Part shown: positions 20,488-31,607 of the stretch, piece by piece
How the letters are laid out: the number at the start of each line of letters is the position of its first letter
Position numbering within the stretch: position 1 is the first letter of the stretch
Translations under genes and position numbers: made by a program
The notes under the pieces: model-generated
What the model was told of the DNA's origin: nothing
Seen by the model: the letters and a program-made list of their open reading frames with translations, nothing else
Database searches by the model: none
Assembly: GCF_030272615.1 (NCBI RefSeq)
Contig: NC_081405.1
Span: forward strand, 25,252,272-25,312,271
DNA from: Cryptomeria japonica
Lineage: Eukaryota > Streptophyta > Pinopsida > Cupressales > Cupressaceae
Reading direction: 5' to 3'
Length of the DNA stretch: 60,000 nucleotides

Positions 20488-22437
20488 GAGTATTTGCCGA
20501 TGTTGGAGTCACGGGAGAGATTCTCATCGACTCAGAGACTGCGTCCCGAGTTGTCCATCCAGGACATGATTTCCATTGAGGAGATGGGTCTCACATATAT
20601 GCTCTATGTGCCTGAGTTTCGGGCAAACATGGGGTTGCTGACTGCATTGGCCGAGAGATGGCACTCAGAGACATGCACGTTTCACCTGCCGATGGGTGAG
20701 ATGACAGTGACACTGGAGGATGTATACAGGATACTACATGTTCCCATTGATGGAGAGTTGATCCCCTACGACCGTGACGGTGACAGGGAGGCCTTGAGAC
20801 GGGTTTTTCAGGATCCTGAGTTGGAGATGAGAGCAGGGCATGTAGCCTGGGACACCATGACTGCCACAGGATTGGCATTGCCGGCAGTTATTGGGGGAGT
20901 TATCAGTGGATACCTGTGTCCAGACAGGGCCACACGAGGATTGGCAGTGGGCTGGGGAGGGGCCTTGGAGACGCTGATGGCAGAGCACACTAGGTATGCA
21001 TGGGGGCCATGTGTCCTAGCACATTTGTACTATGAGCTGCATCAGTTTGTATACCACGGATCAGTGGGGCTGGGCTGCGGTGTGACTCTATTGCAGGTGT
21101 GGGCCTATGAGCACCTTCCAGTGACGAGGCCGATTCATTTCAGAGGCAGAGGACAGGGACAGAGTTTTGTTCATTTGTATGCCATGATCACATCCCAGCC
21201 TCGGATTGGGAGATTGGAGCACTGGAGGAGAGTCATTGATGACATTGATATGGTGATCTGGAGGCCGTACCTGGGGTGCGAGGAGTGGGGTGATGATGCA
21301 CTGGAGCTACCCTACACCTTCCGGAGCAGGTACCTGATTGGGCGGACGCCCTATATATTAGAGAGACAGCTGGTGGATAGGGTATGCAGGCAGTATGGCC
21401 GGATTCAGAGGATGCCCCGAGGCTCGGGTATGTATGCCCGTACTGTTAGAGATCAGGTGCAGTTTGGCCCACTGCTATCTTATGATCAGGCAGTGATGCA
21501 GCTAGCAGAGATGATGCCGATGCCATGGGACATGTGGCCAGAGGTAGATGATGCAGGGATGGACGCAGAGTACTCTGCGTACTGGGCAGAGCATCCATTT
21601 CCGAGGTTGACAGATCCGGCAGAGCCAGTGGATGGAGAGGGTGGAGGAGATGATGATGAGGGAGGAGGGGATGCAGGTAGGGGCCGGCGGAGGCGGAGGG
21701 GAGTGGTGGGAGAGAGACGGGTAGCACCTCGGAGGGAGGGAGGTCAGGAGAGAGCAGCTCCAGTGGTGAGAGGACGGGGTGGACTGCCCCTACAGGTGCC
21801 AGCAGCACAGGGTCCCAGAGAGGGACAGAGACAGGTACAGCCACAGGGACAGAGACAGGGACAGCCACAGGTACCTATACAGGCACAGGGACAGGTGCAG
21901 GCAGAGGCACAGGGACAGGCACCTGTAGAGGGGGAGCCACAGGCAGGGGCGGAGAGCGAAGACTCCGAGGAGGATGAGGTGGTGAGGTTGCGGGAGATCT
22001 GCCAGGGCCAGGCAGATGAGATTGAGGATTTGGTTCGAGAGAGGAACCACCTCAGGATCAGGGTCCGAGACACAGAGCGGGAGAGGGATCAGGCCATCCA
22101 GAGATATACCGAGGCCGAGACAGCTCTGAGGGCAGGTAGGCGGGCAGCAGAGGATGCAGGGGCAGGCTACGCCTATGTTTTGCGAGCGGGAGAGGAGATC
22201 GCCTACTGGAGGGATCTATATTATGCAGCCGTGCCAGCGGAGCAGCGGGCTAGGAGCTTCCAGAGGTCGTCGCGCACAGCGACGGCTACGGGAGGGAGCC
22301 GCAGGAGACAGGCATCCAGCGGTGGAGTCATGGGGCCTCCACCACCACCAGAGGGACAGGGGGATCCAGGGGCAGGGCCATCTACAGCTCAGACTCCGTC
22401 GAGGCGAGGTGGCTCCGAGGGAGGGAGTTCCTCATAG
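20488..22437 (+). CDS. Plant mobile domain (PMD, MAIN-like) protein, main exon, antisense in the Tat element
   Basis: An intact frame runs from the splice acceptor to TAG at 22435; ATG 20500 is the alternative unspliced start. The N-terminal ~310 residues are a plant mobile domain, shown by the block WHSETCTFHLPMGEMTVTLED, then PIDG, the tract GYLCPDRATRG, and WRPYLGCEEWGDD. PMD proteins (MAIN/MAIL family) occur as host genes acting in silencing and genome stability and as passengers of plant transposons; their biochemical activity is not settled. The middle (residues ~370-490) is Gly/Arg-, acidic- and Gln/Pro-rich with near-repeats of GQ. The region ~490-560 is a Glu/Arg-rich coiled coil, and the tail is Ser/Gly-rich. 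G/C content is clearly higher than around it. With exon 1 the protein is 671 residues. Confidence 0.85.
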   Translation, partial: EYLPMLESRERFSSTQRLRPELSIQDMISIEEMGLTYMLYVPEFRANMGLLTALAERWHSETCTFHLPMGEMTVTLEDVYRILHVPIDGELIPYDRDGDREALRRVFQDPELEMRAGHVAWDTMTATGLALPAVIGGVISGYLCPDRATRGLAVGWGGALETLMAEHTRYAWGPCVLAHLYYELHQFVYHGSVGLGCGVTLLQVWAYEHLPVTRPIHFRGRGQGQSFVHLYAMITSQPRIGRLEHWRRVIDDIDMVIWRPYLGCEEWGDDALELPYTFRSRYLIGRTPYILERQLVDRVCRQYGRIQRMPRGSGMYARTVRDQVQFGPLLSYDQAVMQLAEMMPMPWDMWPEVDDAGMDAEYSAYWAEHPFPRLTDPAEPVDGEGGGDDDEGGGDAGRGRRRRRGVVGERRVAPRREGGQERAAPVVRGRGGLPLQVPAAQGPREGQRQVQPQGQRQGQPQVPIQAQGQVQAEAQGQAPVEGEPQAGAESEDSEEDEVVRLREICQGQADEIEDLVRERNHLRIRVRDTERERDQAIQRYTEAETALRAGRRAAEDAGAGYAYVLRAGEEIAYWRDLYYAAVPAEQRARSFQRSSRTATATGGSRRRQASSGGVMGPPPPPEGQGDPGAGPSTAQTPSRRGGSEGGSSS

Positions 22438-24128
22438 CTATAGTGGGCTCCCATTGTATCAGTAGATGTATCATTGTTGTATTGTAGACACCTGCGGGTG
22501 ATTCTTTTGTAGCCATATGATTCTTTTGACATCATTGTATTATGACACATTTGATTGATTATATATATGAGATGATTCATCTTTTGCGGCAGCTATATGC
22601 ATGTGTACCTTGTGTGATGAGATGTTCTTATGTGATGCATGTTTTATGATATGGATGCTTATATGATGCAAGGCCATATATTTTTGTTCTTTTATGTTGT
22701 ATATGTGATGCATGATGCAAATGAAAATGTATGTGATGCAAATGATTATTTATATAATGAAAATGTGAGATGTGCTAACATGTGTTGTATGGAGGATGTG
22801 ATGCCATTATAATATCTATATGTATGAAATGCTTATATGTGGTGATGCAGGTGCAACTATATGAAATGCACATGTTTTTGGTGTGTCATTATACTCAGTC
22901 ATGTGATAGCGGGCTACGCGGACTCGAGAAGGACAATGGAAGTCAATCAAGAAAGGGGGATGGAAGACAGAAGATATGAACGTGAAAGAGCTTCTTGTGC
23001 GTTATCATCATTGAGCTTTATTATGGCAGAATAGGTTATGACAATCGAGGCATATGTTCGGCCCAGAAAGTCATTGTACCTGTTTGCATGGAGATAAGAC
23101 AGTCACAAACAAGGAATGCCCCAGTTCACACTAGACTCACAGTGTCCTCATATCCTTGGACAAGTCATAGTATTACTAAAAGACAATCCACAGACAGCAA
23201 ATGCAAATAAGTGACGATACCCCATCCTCGCCTTTCTAGTCAAAGACATCCTGGAGATAGAATCTCTAGTCAAAGACATCCCGGAAAAGCTAAAAGACAT
23301 GTCACCAAAAAGATAAAACCAAAAGAAAACCAAGACTCGACACCCACATCCACTGTAGTCTTCAAGTTTGTGTCTCTTGTCACTTGTTTAAGTCAAATTT
23401 TGATTGTGGTCACAATGTTCACTTTCACAAAAAGGATAGATAGCACTGAATCATATGTTGTCTGAGTCTGTTAAAAGATTTGATTTTGTTGAAGCCCATT
23501 GTTGCTGCTGTGTCTCCTTGGAAACTGACTGAATCCATGAAACTGATACCTTATTGTGGAGAAGATGGAACTTTATTGCGGATCTGCGATGCAAAATGTT
23601 GCTTTATTGCGAATTGTGCGCGGATAGACTGAAGAGAGCTGAAAGAAACTGTACTCCTCGAAACATGTGATGTTCTCAGTTCCACACCCATTACTAGACG
23701 CAGGAATTGGCCGTAGTCACAGATAGGATCTGATTTATTATGAATGGCTAACCAATCTCGGGTAGATCAATAACAAGCCATGATGGGAATGGGTAAGTTT
23801 ATTGTGAGTGAATTGGTCGTGATTGTGTGCGAAGTGAAAGAATGAAAGGGAATCCTGAAAGAGGGAGGAGCAAAGTCCCTACGCATGGCGCTGGTGACCC
23901 AGTTTTCACCATGGTACTTGCCCAGGGCGCCACCGAAGTGGTTTTCACCGTTGGACGAAATTATTTCTCTTTACTTTCTTGGATTTTGCAATTTTTTTGT
24001 TGTCACAAGGCGCCTGTTTGCCAGGTTTTCACCAAGTAACAATTTTTTTGTTTTTATAATTTTTTTTTGTATTTTTGAATTTTTTAGATTTTTTTTTGTA
24101 TTTTTGCATTAGGATACTCAAAAAGAGC
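22438..24128. other. Region between the two convergent genes of the Tat element
   Basis: This 1.7-kb stretch lies between the PMD stop and the gag-pol stop and holds both 3' untranslated regions. TGATGCA and ATATGATGCA words recur at 22610-22860. CTAGTCAAAGACATCC occurs twice (near 23237 and 23264), and GTTTTCACC three times (23903-24030). A T-rich low-complexity tract covers 24036-24110. No credible ORF. Confidence 0.6.
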
Positions 24129-27100
24129 TTATGTGTAGAACCTGCGAAGGTGCATGCTATTGATAGGGTCCTCCAAAGATTCACCTTCTGTAGTTGAGAG
24201 CTGATATGCCCCAGATCCATATGCTGCTGTGATGATGTAAGGACCAAGCCAGTTGGGTTCAAATTTGCCCTTCTTTTCTCTATCTTGCTGATTCTTGGGG
24301 TTCTCTCTGAGGACTAAGTCACCTACCTCAAATGTGCGAGGCTTGACCTTATGATTGTAACTGCGACTCATTCGTTGTTGGTAAGCCTTGAGATGATTAA
24401 AAGCAGTGTGTCGTCGTTCCTCCAACAGTTCTAGTTCTTGTAAGCGAGAGACCCTGTAGTCTTCATCATTGATTATGTTTCTCAAGGAGACCCGTAAAGA
24501 AGGTAACTCGACCTCAATAGGCAAGATGGCTTCAGCACCATAGACAAGTGAGTAAGGTGTAGCTCCTGTAGGTGTGCGGACACTGGTACGATATGCCCAA
24601 AGTGCGGGATTGAGTTGGACATGCCAGTTACGGCCAGCGTCGTCGACTGTCTTTTTAAGTATTTTGAGGATTGTTTTGTTAGACGCCTCAGCTTGGCCAT
24701 TACCTTGGGGGTAATATGGTGTGGAGAAACGATGAGAGATATGGAATCGCTCACAGAGTTCATGAACATCCTGATTCTTGAAAGGACGCCCGTTGTCGGT
24801 AATAATGGAAGTAGGAATCCCGTATCGGCAAATGATGTAATTCAGGATGAAAGTAGCGATTTGTTTCCCAGTAACTTGTGTGAGAGGCACGGCTTCAATC
24901 CACTTTGTGAAATACTCTGTGGCTGTGATAATGAATTTATGTCCGTTGGAAGAAGGAGGGTGAATCTTGCCTATGAGATCGAGTCCCCACTGACAAAAGG
25001 GCCAAGGAGATGCAAGTGGCTGTAGTTCTTGTGCTGGTGCGTGTATGAGGTCTCCATGAATTTGACACTGCTTACACTTCTTGACAAACTGATATGCATC
25101 TTTTTCCATAGTAGGCCAGTAGTATCCAGTCCTGATGAGTTTCTTGGCCAAGGTAGGACCACTAGTATGCGGACCACATATCCCTTCGTGCACTTCTCGT
25201 AACGCAATCTGAGCTTCGTCACTCTCTAAACATCTAAGGAGGGTGCCATCTAGACCTCGTCGGTATAGGATATCAGCTAGGATAACGTATCGGGAGGATT
25301 GGCGGATGAAAGTGCGGCGTTGGTTGTTCGATAAATCGGGAGGTAAAATGTTGTCGCGAAGGTATGTAAATATGGAACCATATAACTGGGATTCAGGACC
25401 AACAACACATATCATTTCCGTGAGAGTGATCTCATATGATGGAATCAGCAGGTTGTCAACCAGGAACTCATAATAGGTCTCATTTTGTGGTAGGTCAATG
25501 AGTGAAGCAATTGTAGCCATGGCATCAGCAGCGCGATTCTGTTCTCTTGGTATCTGCTCAAACTCTATCTTTGCAAAGTGTTGTTTCAGATCATCTACCA
25601 GTTGTTTGTAAGGCATTAGCTTTTCATCTTTTGTTTGATAATCATCAGTTGCTTGACGGATGACAAGTTGAGAATCGCCAAAAACACGAAGTTCCTGGAT
25701 CTTCCACTGAACTGCAATTCTTAACCCCGTTGTTAATGCCTCGTATTCCGCTATATTGTTGGTGCAAGGAAATGATAAGCGGTATGACTTTGGTATAGAA
25801 TCGCCTTGGGGAGTTATAAAGAGTATACCCGCTCCTGCCCCGTGCTGTGTGTATGAGCCATCAAAGTATAGTTGCCATGGCTTTGCAGGTGATATTGTTA
25901 GAATGGACTCATCTGGAAATTCTGACTGTAGAGGAACATCATCTATCATGGGAGCATCTGCCAGTTGATCTGCAATGGCTTGTCCTTTGATTGCTTTTCT
26001 GTCCACGTATTCTATGTCGAATTCACTCAAAATCATTACCCACTTGGCCAGTCGCCCAGTAAGTGTAGCTTTGTTGAGCAGATATTTTAGTGGATCAATT
26101 CTGGCAATCAACTTGGTCTTGTGAGTGAGCATATAATGTCGTAATTTTTGTGAAGCGAAGACCACAGCGAGACATGCACGCTCAATTGGTGTGTAGTTGA
26201 GCTCATATCCCACCAATGTGCGACTGATATAGTAGACTGCTTTTTCCTTGCCGTCAGGTATTTGCTGTGCTAGTAATGCCCCCAGTGCTGTTGGAGTAGC
26301 TGATATGTAAAGTAGCAATGGTTGATTCGGAATTGGTGGCATCAAAACTGGCGGGTTCAAAAGATAGTCTTTAAGTGCCTGAAAAGCCTGTTGACAGTTC
26401 TCGTCCCATTTGAACTTAATGTTTTTGTGTAGCAGGTGCTGGAAAGGATTACACTTATCTGCAAGTTGTGCTATGAATCTTCGTATGGACTGGAGTCTCC
26501 CTTGTAAAGACCAAAGTTGACTGATATTCTTGGGTGGCGGCATGTCCAAGATAGCCTTGACTTTTGCTGGATCCGCTTCTATTCCTCTTTTAGACACAAT
26601 GAATCCTAGGAGCTTCCCGGAGGTTACTCCAAAGACACATTTCTTTGGATTTAATCTTACCTTGTATTTTTCCAGCCTATCAAAAGCAACTGAAAGTATG
26701 TCCAAGTGTGTATTTCTGTCTATTGATTTAACCAAAAGGTCATCGACATAATCTTCCACCTTTACATGCATGAGATCATGGAAGATAGTAGTCATGGCTC
26801 GTTGATACGTGGCACCTGCATTTTTCAGCCCAAAGGGCATGACATTCCAGCAGAAGGTTCCCCATGGACAAGTGAATGATGTTTTATGTTGATCTTCAGG
26901 TGCAATCCTGATCTGATTATATCCAGAGAATCCGTCCATTAAAGATAACATCTCATGGCCTGCTGTGAGATCAACAATTAAATCAATGTTTGGTAATGGG
27001 AAATCATCCTTCGGACAAGCCTTGTTGATATCCCTGAAATCTGTACATATTCGGATGCTGCGATCTGGTTTGCTAACAGGCACTAAGTTGGAAATCCATT

Positions 27101-30100
27101 CAGGATAATCAATTGGGCGTATGAATCCGACATCTAGTAATTTCTCCAGCTCTGCCTTGACTAATAATGCCACCTGTGGATGCATTTTTCTCAATTTCTG
27201 TTTTACTGGTTTTGCCCCCGGTTTGACTGTTAAATGATGCATTACTAAGTCGGGGTCTAGTCCAGGCATATCAGCATAAGACCAGGCGAAGTTGACTTGT
27301 CGTGCCTTAAAGAAGCTTATGAACCTTGCTTTCTCGGCCTCTGTCAATGATTGAGCCAAAGATATGTTGTGTGGAACCTCGGCTGTACCAATGTTTGTCT
27401 TTATAGTCTCCTCTACCAACATGGATGATTTTTCCTCGTATGATGCTGGGAGAATGTCAAGCCTTCCATCTTCGGGCGCCTCAGAGAGGTTTTCACCCTC
27501 AGATACGTCCTTTCTTTTTACTTTTTTAGAGTCAGAGAGCGCCACAGTGTGGTTTTCGCCATAAGACCCTTGTTTTGTCTTTATTTTCACATTTTTGCGA
27601 CTAGAAGGCCCGACACCCTCACCAAAGTATGCCATGTTATTTAGCTCTATGGCGTATCCTGCTTTATGGTCTCCAAGAGGAAGATCATCGCGAATGCCAA
27701 GATAATCAACAATAGCTTCGTCATTTTGAAATGTATCAATCTGTGGTGGTCCATCCTGATCCCAGTCAATGAGTTGGGGGTGAACGAGGGGAAGGTCTTT
27801 AGTGTTTTTAGAATCCGCAAGGCTAATAGTGAAGATGTGGTTATATTCAGGTATGTCAAGGTAGTCATCGAGGTCGTCAATGGCACTCTCCTCATCAGTG
27901 TCGATCGTGAGTGAGTCCAAATTATCATCACTAGTAGCACCCTCAGGGACAGGTGTCCTCATCCTATGTGATCCTGACCTAGGGCCCTGAAACGAAGCTT
28001 GTGCGGGATCCTTATGGGTCGGTTCTTGACCAACTCTGAATTTCTTGTAAAACTCCTCCTCCTCTGTAGGTTCATCTGGCTCTCTAAATGTCTCATTAAG
28101 TTCATAATCGCTGGAGGATTTGTCTGAACCCCATTCCCACTCATTGGAGTCTGTGGAATAATTATCTTCTTGTTGGACTTCAGCCACTTTGACTCGCCAT
28201 ATCTGTTTTGTTCTTTTGTTGTGAATCTTGGGATTTAGAAAACCAAGCCCCTTGGAGCGTTCCCTTCTTGTAGTTAGCTCGGGTTGTAAAGGCTCCATGA
28301 CACCTTCTTTGCGTAGTCCGAGAGGACTCTTTCCATCATACCCAAATCTTTGTAGAATTTTGAAACCTTTGCCATAGTTTTCACAGGGTATTATAATTTG
28401 ATCATGTGTATCATCTTCAGCGTCCTTATATAGCATTTTATATAAACTTTCTTCCTCTAGTTCGCCCCATTTTTGAAAGACGGTAGGATCCCATTTGAGG
28501 AGCATGATGGAGATTTGCTTATTTGGATGTGGTCGCCCATATTCCTTGGGGAAGTTCATGACTTGTCGTAAGAACATTGTTTGATTCAGAGTGTATTCTC
28601 CCATGCCTTTGTCTTGAAACTTGGCTCTAAGTTCACCCTGTTTGGATGTCGAGGGCTTTAATGACTCAGGATCAATATATGCTGAAGAAGGAGTAGCCTC
28701 ACGATTGCTGGGAATGATAATCTCAGTATGTGATCTCAAGTTATTGCAATATATGAATGGATTTGGATCACCATTGACCGTTACCTCGACTCCATTATGA
28801 GGAAATTTTATGCACTGATGGTATGTTGATGGGACCGCTCTCATTTCATGAATCCATGGACGTCCTAGCAATATGTTATACGTGAGGTCTAGATCCAGGA
28901 CTTGACAAATCACGTCCTTTGTTACTGGCCCTATTCTGAGTGGTAAGATGACCGTGCCCTTGGACGAGCGCTCTTCATCATCATAAGCCTTAATAGTGAT
29001 TTGGTTTGTAGCATTCACAGCTTTGTCAGAATATCCCAATTGTCTGATGGTGCTCAATGTACAAATATTAAGACCTGCTCCTCCATCTATCAGGACTCGT
29101 TTTATTCGGTGTTTATGTATGAAGGCTTCAATATGTAGAGGTGCATTGTGAGGCTGACTTATGGAGGCGTCATCGGCTTCTGTAAATGTGAGGGAGTGTG
29201 GAACGGATAGGTATCCCACCATGGCTTGAAACTGATCCACGTTTAGATCCGTAGGGACAGCAGTATCTCTCAAGGTTTTGTCAAGGACAGCTTTATGTGC
29301 AGGAGATATACGTAAGAGCTCAAGAATAGAGATGAGTGCGGGTGTTTTCCCTAATTGCTCTACAAGATCGTACTCAGGCTTGGTTGACGGAAGATTGGTA
29401 TTCTTAGAAGAGGTTCCTGGCAATGTGATCTTACCTCGACGAGTTGTAACATGACATTCAGAGGTAGCTTCGGATGAAGATCCCACACCTTTTAGGACAA
29501 TTTTAGGTCGCTGAGGAGGATTCTCAGGATTTTTATTTTTGATAGTAATGGTAGAAATATGATTGTCCATTGAGATGTGGTTAATAGTGGCATCATAATT
29601 GTAAGATGTTCTGGTGTAATTGGCTTGATCATCTGTGACTTTGCCTTTTCCCTTGTCATGTTTTGGGAATGGTTCCTTAAACACCTCATGCTCTTGGTTA
29701 GATGAATGTCCCTCAATCTCAATATCTCCTCTGTCAATGAGATCTTGTACAATGTTTTTCAATCGATGGCAATTACTTGTCTTGTGACCCTTGCTCTTAT
29801 GAAATTCACAATATTCATCATCATTCCACCAATTCGGTTTTACCTTTGGTTCATATGGAGGAAAATCTGGGACCGTGATCACTTTGTTTGCTACAAGCTT
29901 TTTGAATACTGATTCAAGTGGTTCTCCCAATGGAGTGTACTTCCTTCGTGGTTTGGAAGCTGTTTGATTGTTCACTTGATTGTTGGTAGAATTTGATCCA
30001 GAAAAGATGAACTTTGGTCTCACTGTGTTAGCATCCACAACACCATCATTAACTGTGTTCTTGTTCTTGTTCCAAAACTTTGGTTTGTCTTTTCCCTTAA

Positions 30101-31607
30101 AGTCCTCTTTGTTTTCTCTGAATAGTTTGATAACTCCTTGTTCAATTAAGACTCTTTCCGTTGCTAGGCCCTTTTCAATGACATCCTTGAATGTAGACAA
30201 ACAAGCTTTTCTGAGATCATAACCAATAGCCTTGTTAACATTTTGTGTGAACATTTCCACCATTTGTTTTTGCGGGATTTCACAAGAGCATCTGCTAGCT
30301 AAGTTCCTCCATCTTTGCAAAAATGACGCAAAAGATTCTCCTTCTTTTTGTCTCGTATTGCACAAGGTAGTAACTGAGACATCTGTTTCAATGTTGTAAG
30401 AGAAATGTTGAATGAATGCCTCTGCCAAGTCACCCCATGACTTAATACCAGGAGGTAATTGAGAAAACCATTCCATCGCTTGATCTCCTAAGCTCTGTGG
30501 GAACAACCTCATTAAGTATGTTTCTTCTGCCGCTACCTCAATGCAAGCTGTGAAGAATTGTCTTATGTGTGCCTTGGGATCTCCTCTCCCTCTATATTTG
30601 TCAAATTTCGGTGTTGCAAAGTGCGGAGGAAACGGAGGCATTGGAATGCTCTTATCAAAGGGATAAGGGCATATATCTCTCATAGTATATGTGGGTTTTG
30701 ATGTGCCCATGTCTTCCACTTTCTTTTGTAGATCTCTAATTTGTTGCTCCAAATTATTTTTGGGAGGAGATGGATTTCTTGTAGCATATCCCATGTTTGA
30801 AACACCCATTTGAGGAGGAGCTTGTTGCATGTATGGATGATACTGATCGTAGACATGTCCATATGGAGGTCTATATTGTTGCGACATGTATGGAGCACTT
30901 GGCATAATTTCTTGTTGAGGAACCCCATATCTGTTTTGTGTGTATAAACCATATTCAATGGGCCTTTCATTTTCCATTGTGTTGCCCCCAATTTTGGCAT
31001 GAGGTCTTCTTGTGTCAAAATTTTGAGGAAGTCCTTGAGTATCCATTTGTCTTGGTTGACCTATATCTTGAGCATGTGTTTGAACATAAGGCCTCCATGA
31101 TGGTCTTTGAGTGTAAGTATCGTGCATTTGAGCTTGTGTATGTGGGATTGCTGGTTTCTGAAGCAAAACTGATGGTGACTCCGGCATCATATTATTTGGT
31201 CCTCCACTATTTGGTTGAGTTTGTTGTGAAGGTCTACTTTCCATAAGTTGAGATAAGTCAAAATCATGTGGTATCTTAGCTCCACTTTGTGCCATCATGT
31301 TTAGAAAGTATTGACGATCCCTCCTCATTATCTCTTCAACCAATCTATTGAATTGAGGATCCATTATAGATTCTTGTATGTCTGCTGATAGTATTGAAGA
31401 ATTGTCCACATTATCATTGTGTGTAGCGTTGTGTATAGCGTTTGCGCTTTCCATATTTGGATTGTGTCTATAAACATTCATGTCTGGTAATGTAGTGTGC
31501 TCAGGATTGTAGAAGACATCATTGTCATACTCATAAGAACTCATGTTTACGGGTCCTTGAGCTTCTTTAGCTTTTCTCCTAGATTTTTGAAGACGGGTTT
31601 CAACCAT
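24129..31607 (-). CDS. Gag-pol polyprotein of the Tat element (intact, 2492 residues)
   Basis: One ORF runs from ATG 31607. Rough residue positions: Pro/Gln-rich N-terminus to 320; Gag capsid 325-500 (RGRGDPKAHIRQFF); zinc knuckle CEFHKSKGHKTSNC near 600; aspartic protease LIDGGAGLN near 839; a G-patch-like segment 1077-1130 (GKGFKILQRFGYDGKSPLG); reverse transcriptase 1470-1650 with catalytic YVDD near 1619; RNase H from ~1760; a second, archaeal-type RNase H from ~1909 (LYFDGSYTQHGAGAG), a Tat hallmark. The integrase follows with an HHCC zinc site (2137-2185) and core aspartates in LDLIG and ITDNG and glutamate in GQAEASN. A GPY-type C-terminus (NWLGPY) ends the protein. All enzyme signatures are intact. 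Confidence 0.95.
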   Translation of the reverse strand: MVETRLQKSRRKAKEAQGPVNMSSYEYDNDVFYNPEHTTLPDMNVYRHNPNMESANAIHNATHNDNVDNSSILSADIQESIMDPQFNRLVEEIMRRDRQYFLNMMAQSGAKIPHDFDLSQLMESRPSQQTQPNSGGPNNMMPESPSVLLQKPAIPHTQAQMHDTYTQRPSWRPYVQTHAQDIGQPRQMDTQGLPQNFDTRRPHAKIGGNTMENERPIEYGLYTQNRYGVPQQEIMPSAPYMSQQYRPPYGHVYDQYHPYMQQAPPQMGVSNMGYATRNPSPPKNNLEQQIRDLQKKVEDMGTSKPTYTMRDICPYPFDKSIPMPPFPPHFATPKFDKYRGRGDPKAHIRQFFTACIEVAAEETYLMRLFPQSLGDQAMEWFSQLPPGIKSWGDLAEAFIQHFSYNIETDVSVTTLCNTRQKEGESFASFLQRWRNLASRCSCEIPQKQMVEMFTQNVNKAIGYDLRKACLSTFKDVIEKGLATERVLIEQGVIKLFRENKEDFKGKDKPKFWNKNKNTVNDGVVDANTVRPKFIFSGSNSTNNQVNNQTASKPRRKYTPLGEPLESVFKKLVANKVITVPDFPPYEPKVKPNWWNDDEYCEFHKSKGHKTSNCHRLKNIVQDLIDRGDIEIEGHSSNQEHEVFKEPFPKHDKGKGKVTDDQANYTRTSYNYDATINHISMDNHISTITIKNKNPENPPQRPKIVLKGVGSSSEATSECHVTTRRGKITLPGTSSKNTNLPSTKPEYDLVEQLGKTPALISILELLRISPAHKAVLDKTLRDTAVPTDLNVDQFQAMVGYLSVPHSLTFTEADDASISQPHNAPLHIEAFIHKHRIKRVLIDGGAGLNICTLSTIRQLGYSDKAVNATNQITIKAYDDEERSSKGTVILPLRIGPVTKDVICQVLDLDLTYNILLGRPWIHEMRAVPSTYHQCIKFPHNGVEVTVNGDPNPFIYCNNLRSHTEIIIPSNREATPSSAYIDPESLKPSTSKQGELRAKFQDKGMGEYTLNQTMFLRQVMNFPKEYGRPHPNKQISIMLLKWDPTVFQKWGELEEESLYKMLYKDAEDDTHDQIIIPCENYGKGFKILQRFGYDGKSPLGLRKEGVMEPLQPELTTRRERSKGLGFLNPKIHNKRTKQIWRVKVAEVQQEDNYSTDSNEWEWGSDKSSSDYELNETFREPDEPTEEEEFYKKFRVGQEPTHKDPAQASFQGPRSGSHRMRTPVPEGATSDDNLDSLTIDTDEESAIDDLDDYLDIPEYNHIFTISLADSKNTKDLPLVHPQLIDWDQDGPPQIDTFQNDEAIVDYLGIRDDLPLGDHKAGYAIELNNMAYFGEGVGPSSRKNVKIKTKQGSYGENHTVALSDSKKVKRKDVSEGENLSEAPEDGRLDILPASYEEKSSMLVEETIKTNIGTAEVPHNISLAQSLTEAEKARFISFFKARQVNFAWSYADMPGLDPDLVMHHLTVKPGAKPVKQKLRKMHPQVALLVKAELEKLLDVGFIRPIDYPEWISNLVPVSKPDRSIRICTDFRDINKACPKDDFPLPNIDLIVDLTAGHEMLSLMDGFSGYNQIRIAPEDQHKTSFTCPWGTFCWNVMPFGLKNAGATYQRAMTTIFHDLMHVKVEDYVDDLLVKSIDRNTHLDILSVAFDRLEKYKVRLNPKKCVFGVTSGKLLGFIVSKRGIEADPAKVKAILDMPPPKNISQLWSLQGRLQSIRRFIAQLADKCNPFQHLLHKNIKFKWDENCQQAFQALKDYLLNPPVLMPPIPNQPLLLYISATPTALGALLAQQIPDGKEKAVYYISRTLVGYELNYTPIERACLAVVFASQKLRHYMLTHKTKLIARIDPLKYLLNKATLTGRLAKWVMILSEFDIEYVDRKAIKGQAIADQLADAPMIDDVPLQSEFPDESILTISPAKPWQLYFDGSYTQHGAGAGILFITPQGDSIPKSYRLSFPCTNNIAEYEALTTGLRIAVQWKIQELRVFGDSQLVIRQATDDYQTKDEKLMPYKQLVDDLKQHFAKIEFEQIPREQNRAADAMATIASLIDLPQNETYYEFLVDNLLIPSYEITLTEMICVVGPESQLYGSIFTYLRDNILPPDLSNNQRRTFIRQSSRYVILADILYRRGLDGTLLRCLESDEAQIALREVHEGICGPHTSGPTLAKKLIRTGYYWPTMEKDAYQFVKKCKQCQIHGDLIHAPAQELQPLASPWPFCQWGLDLIGKIHPPSSNGHKFIITATEYFTKWIEAVPLTQVTGKQIATFILNYIICRYGIPTSIITDNGRPFKNQDVHELCERFHISHRFSTPYYPQGNGQAEASNKTILKILKKTVDDAGRNWHVQLNPALWAYRTSVRTPTGATPYSLVYGAEAILPIEVELPSLRVSLRNIINDEDYRVSRLQELELLEERRHTAFNHLKAYQQRMSRSYNHKVKPRTFEVGDLVLRENPKNQQDREKKGKFEPNWLGPYIITAAYGSGAYQLSTTEGESLEDPINSMHLRRFYT

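Noticed and set aside
21446-22073. Antisense ORFs of 86-140 residues inside the PMD gene
   Set aside because: Shadows of G/C-rich coding sequence and its GQ/PQ repeats; no family features.
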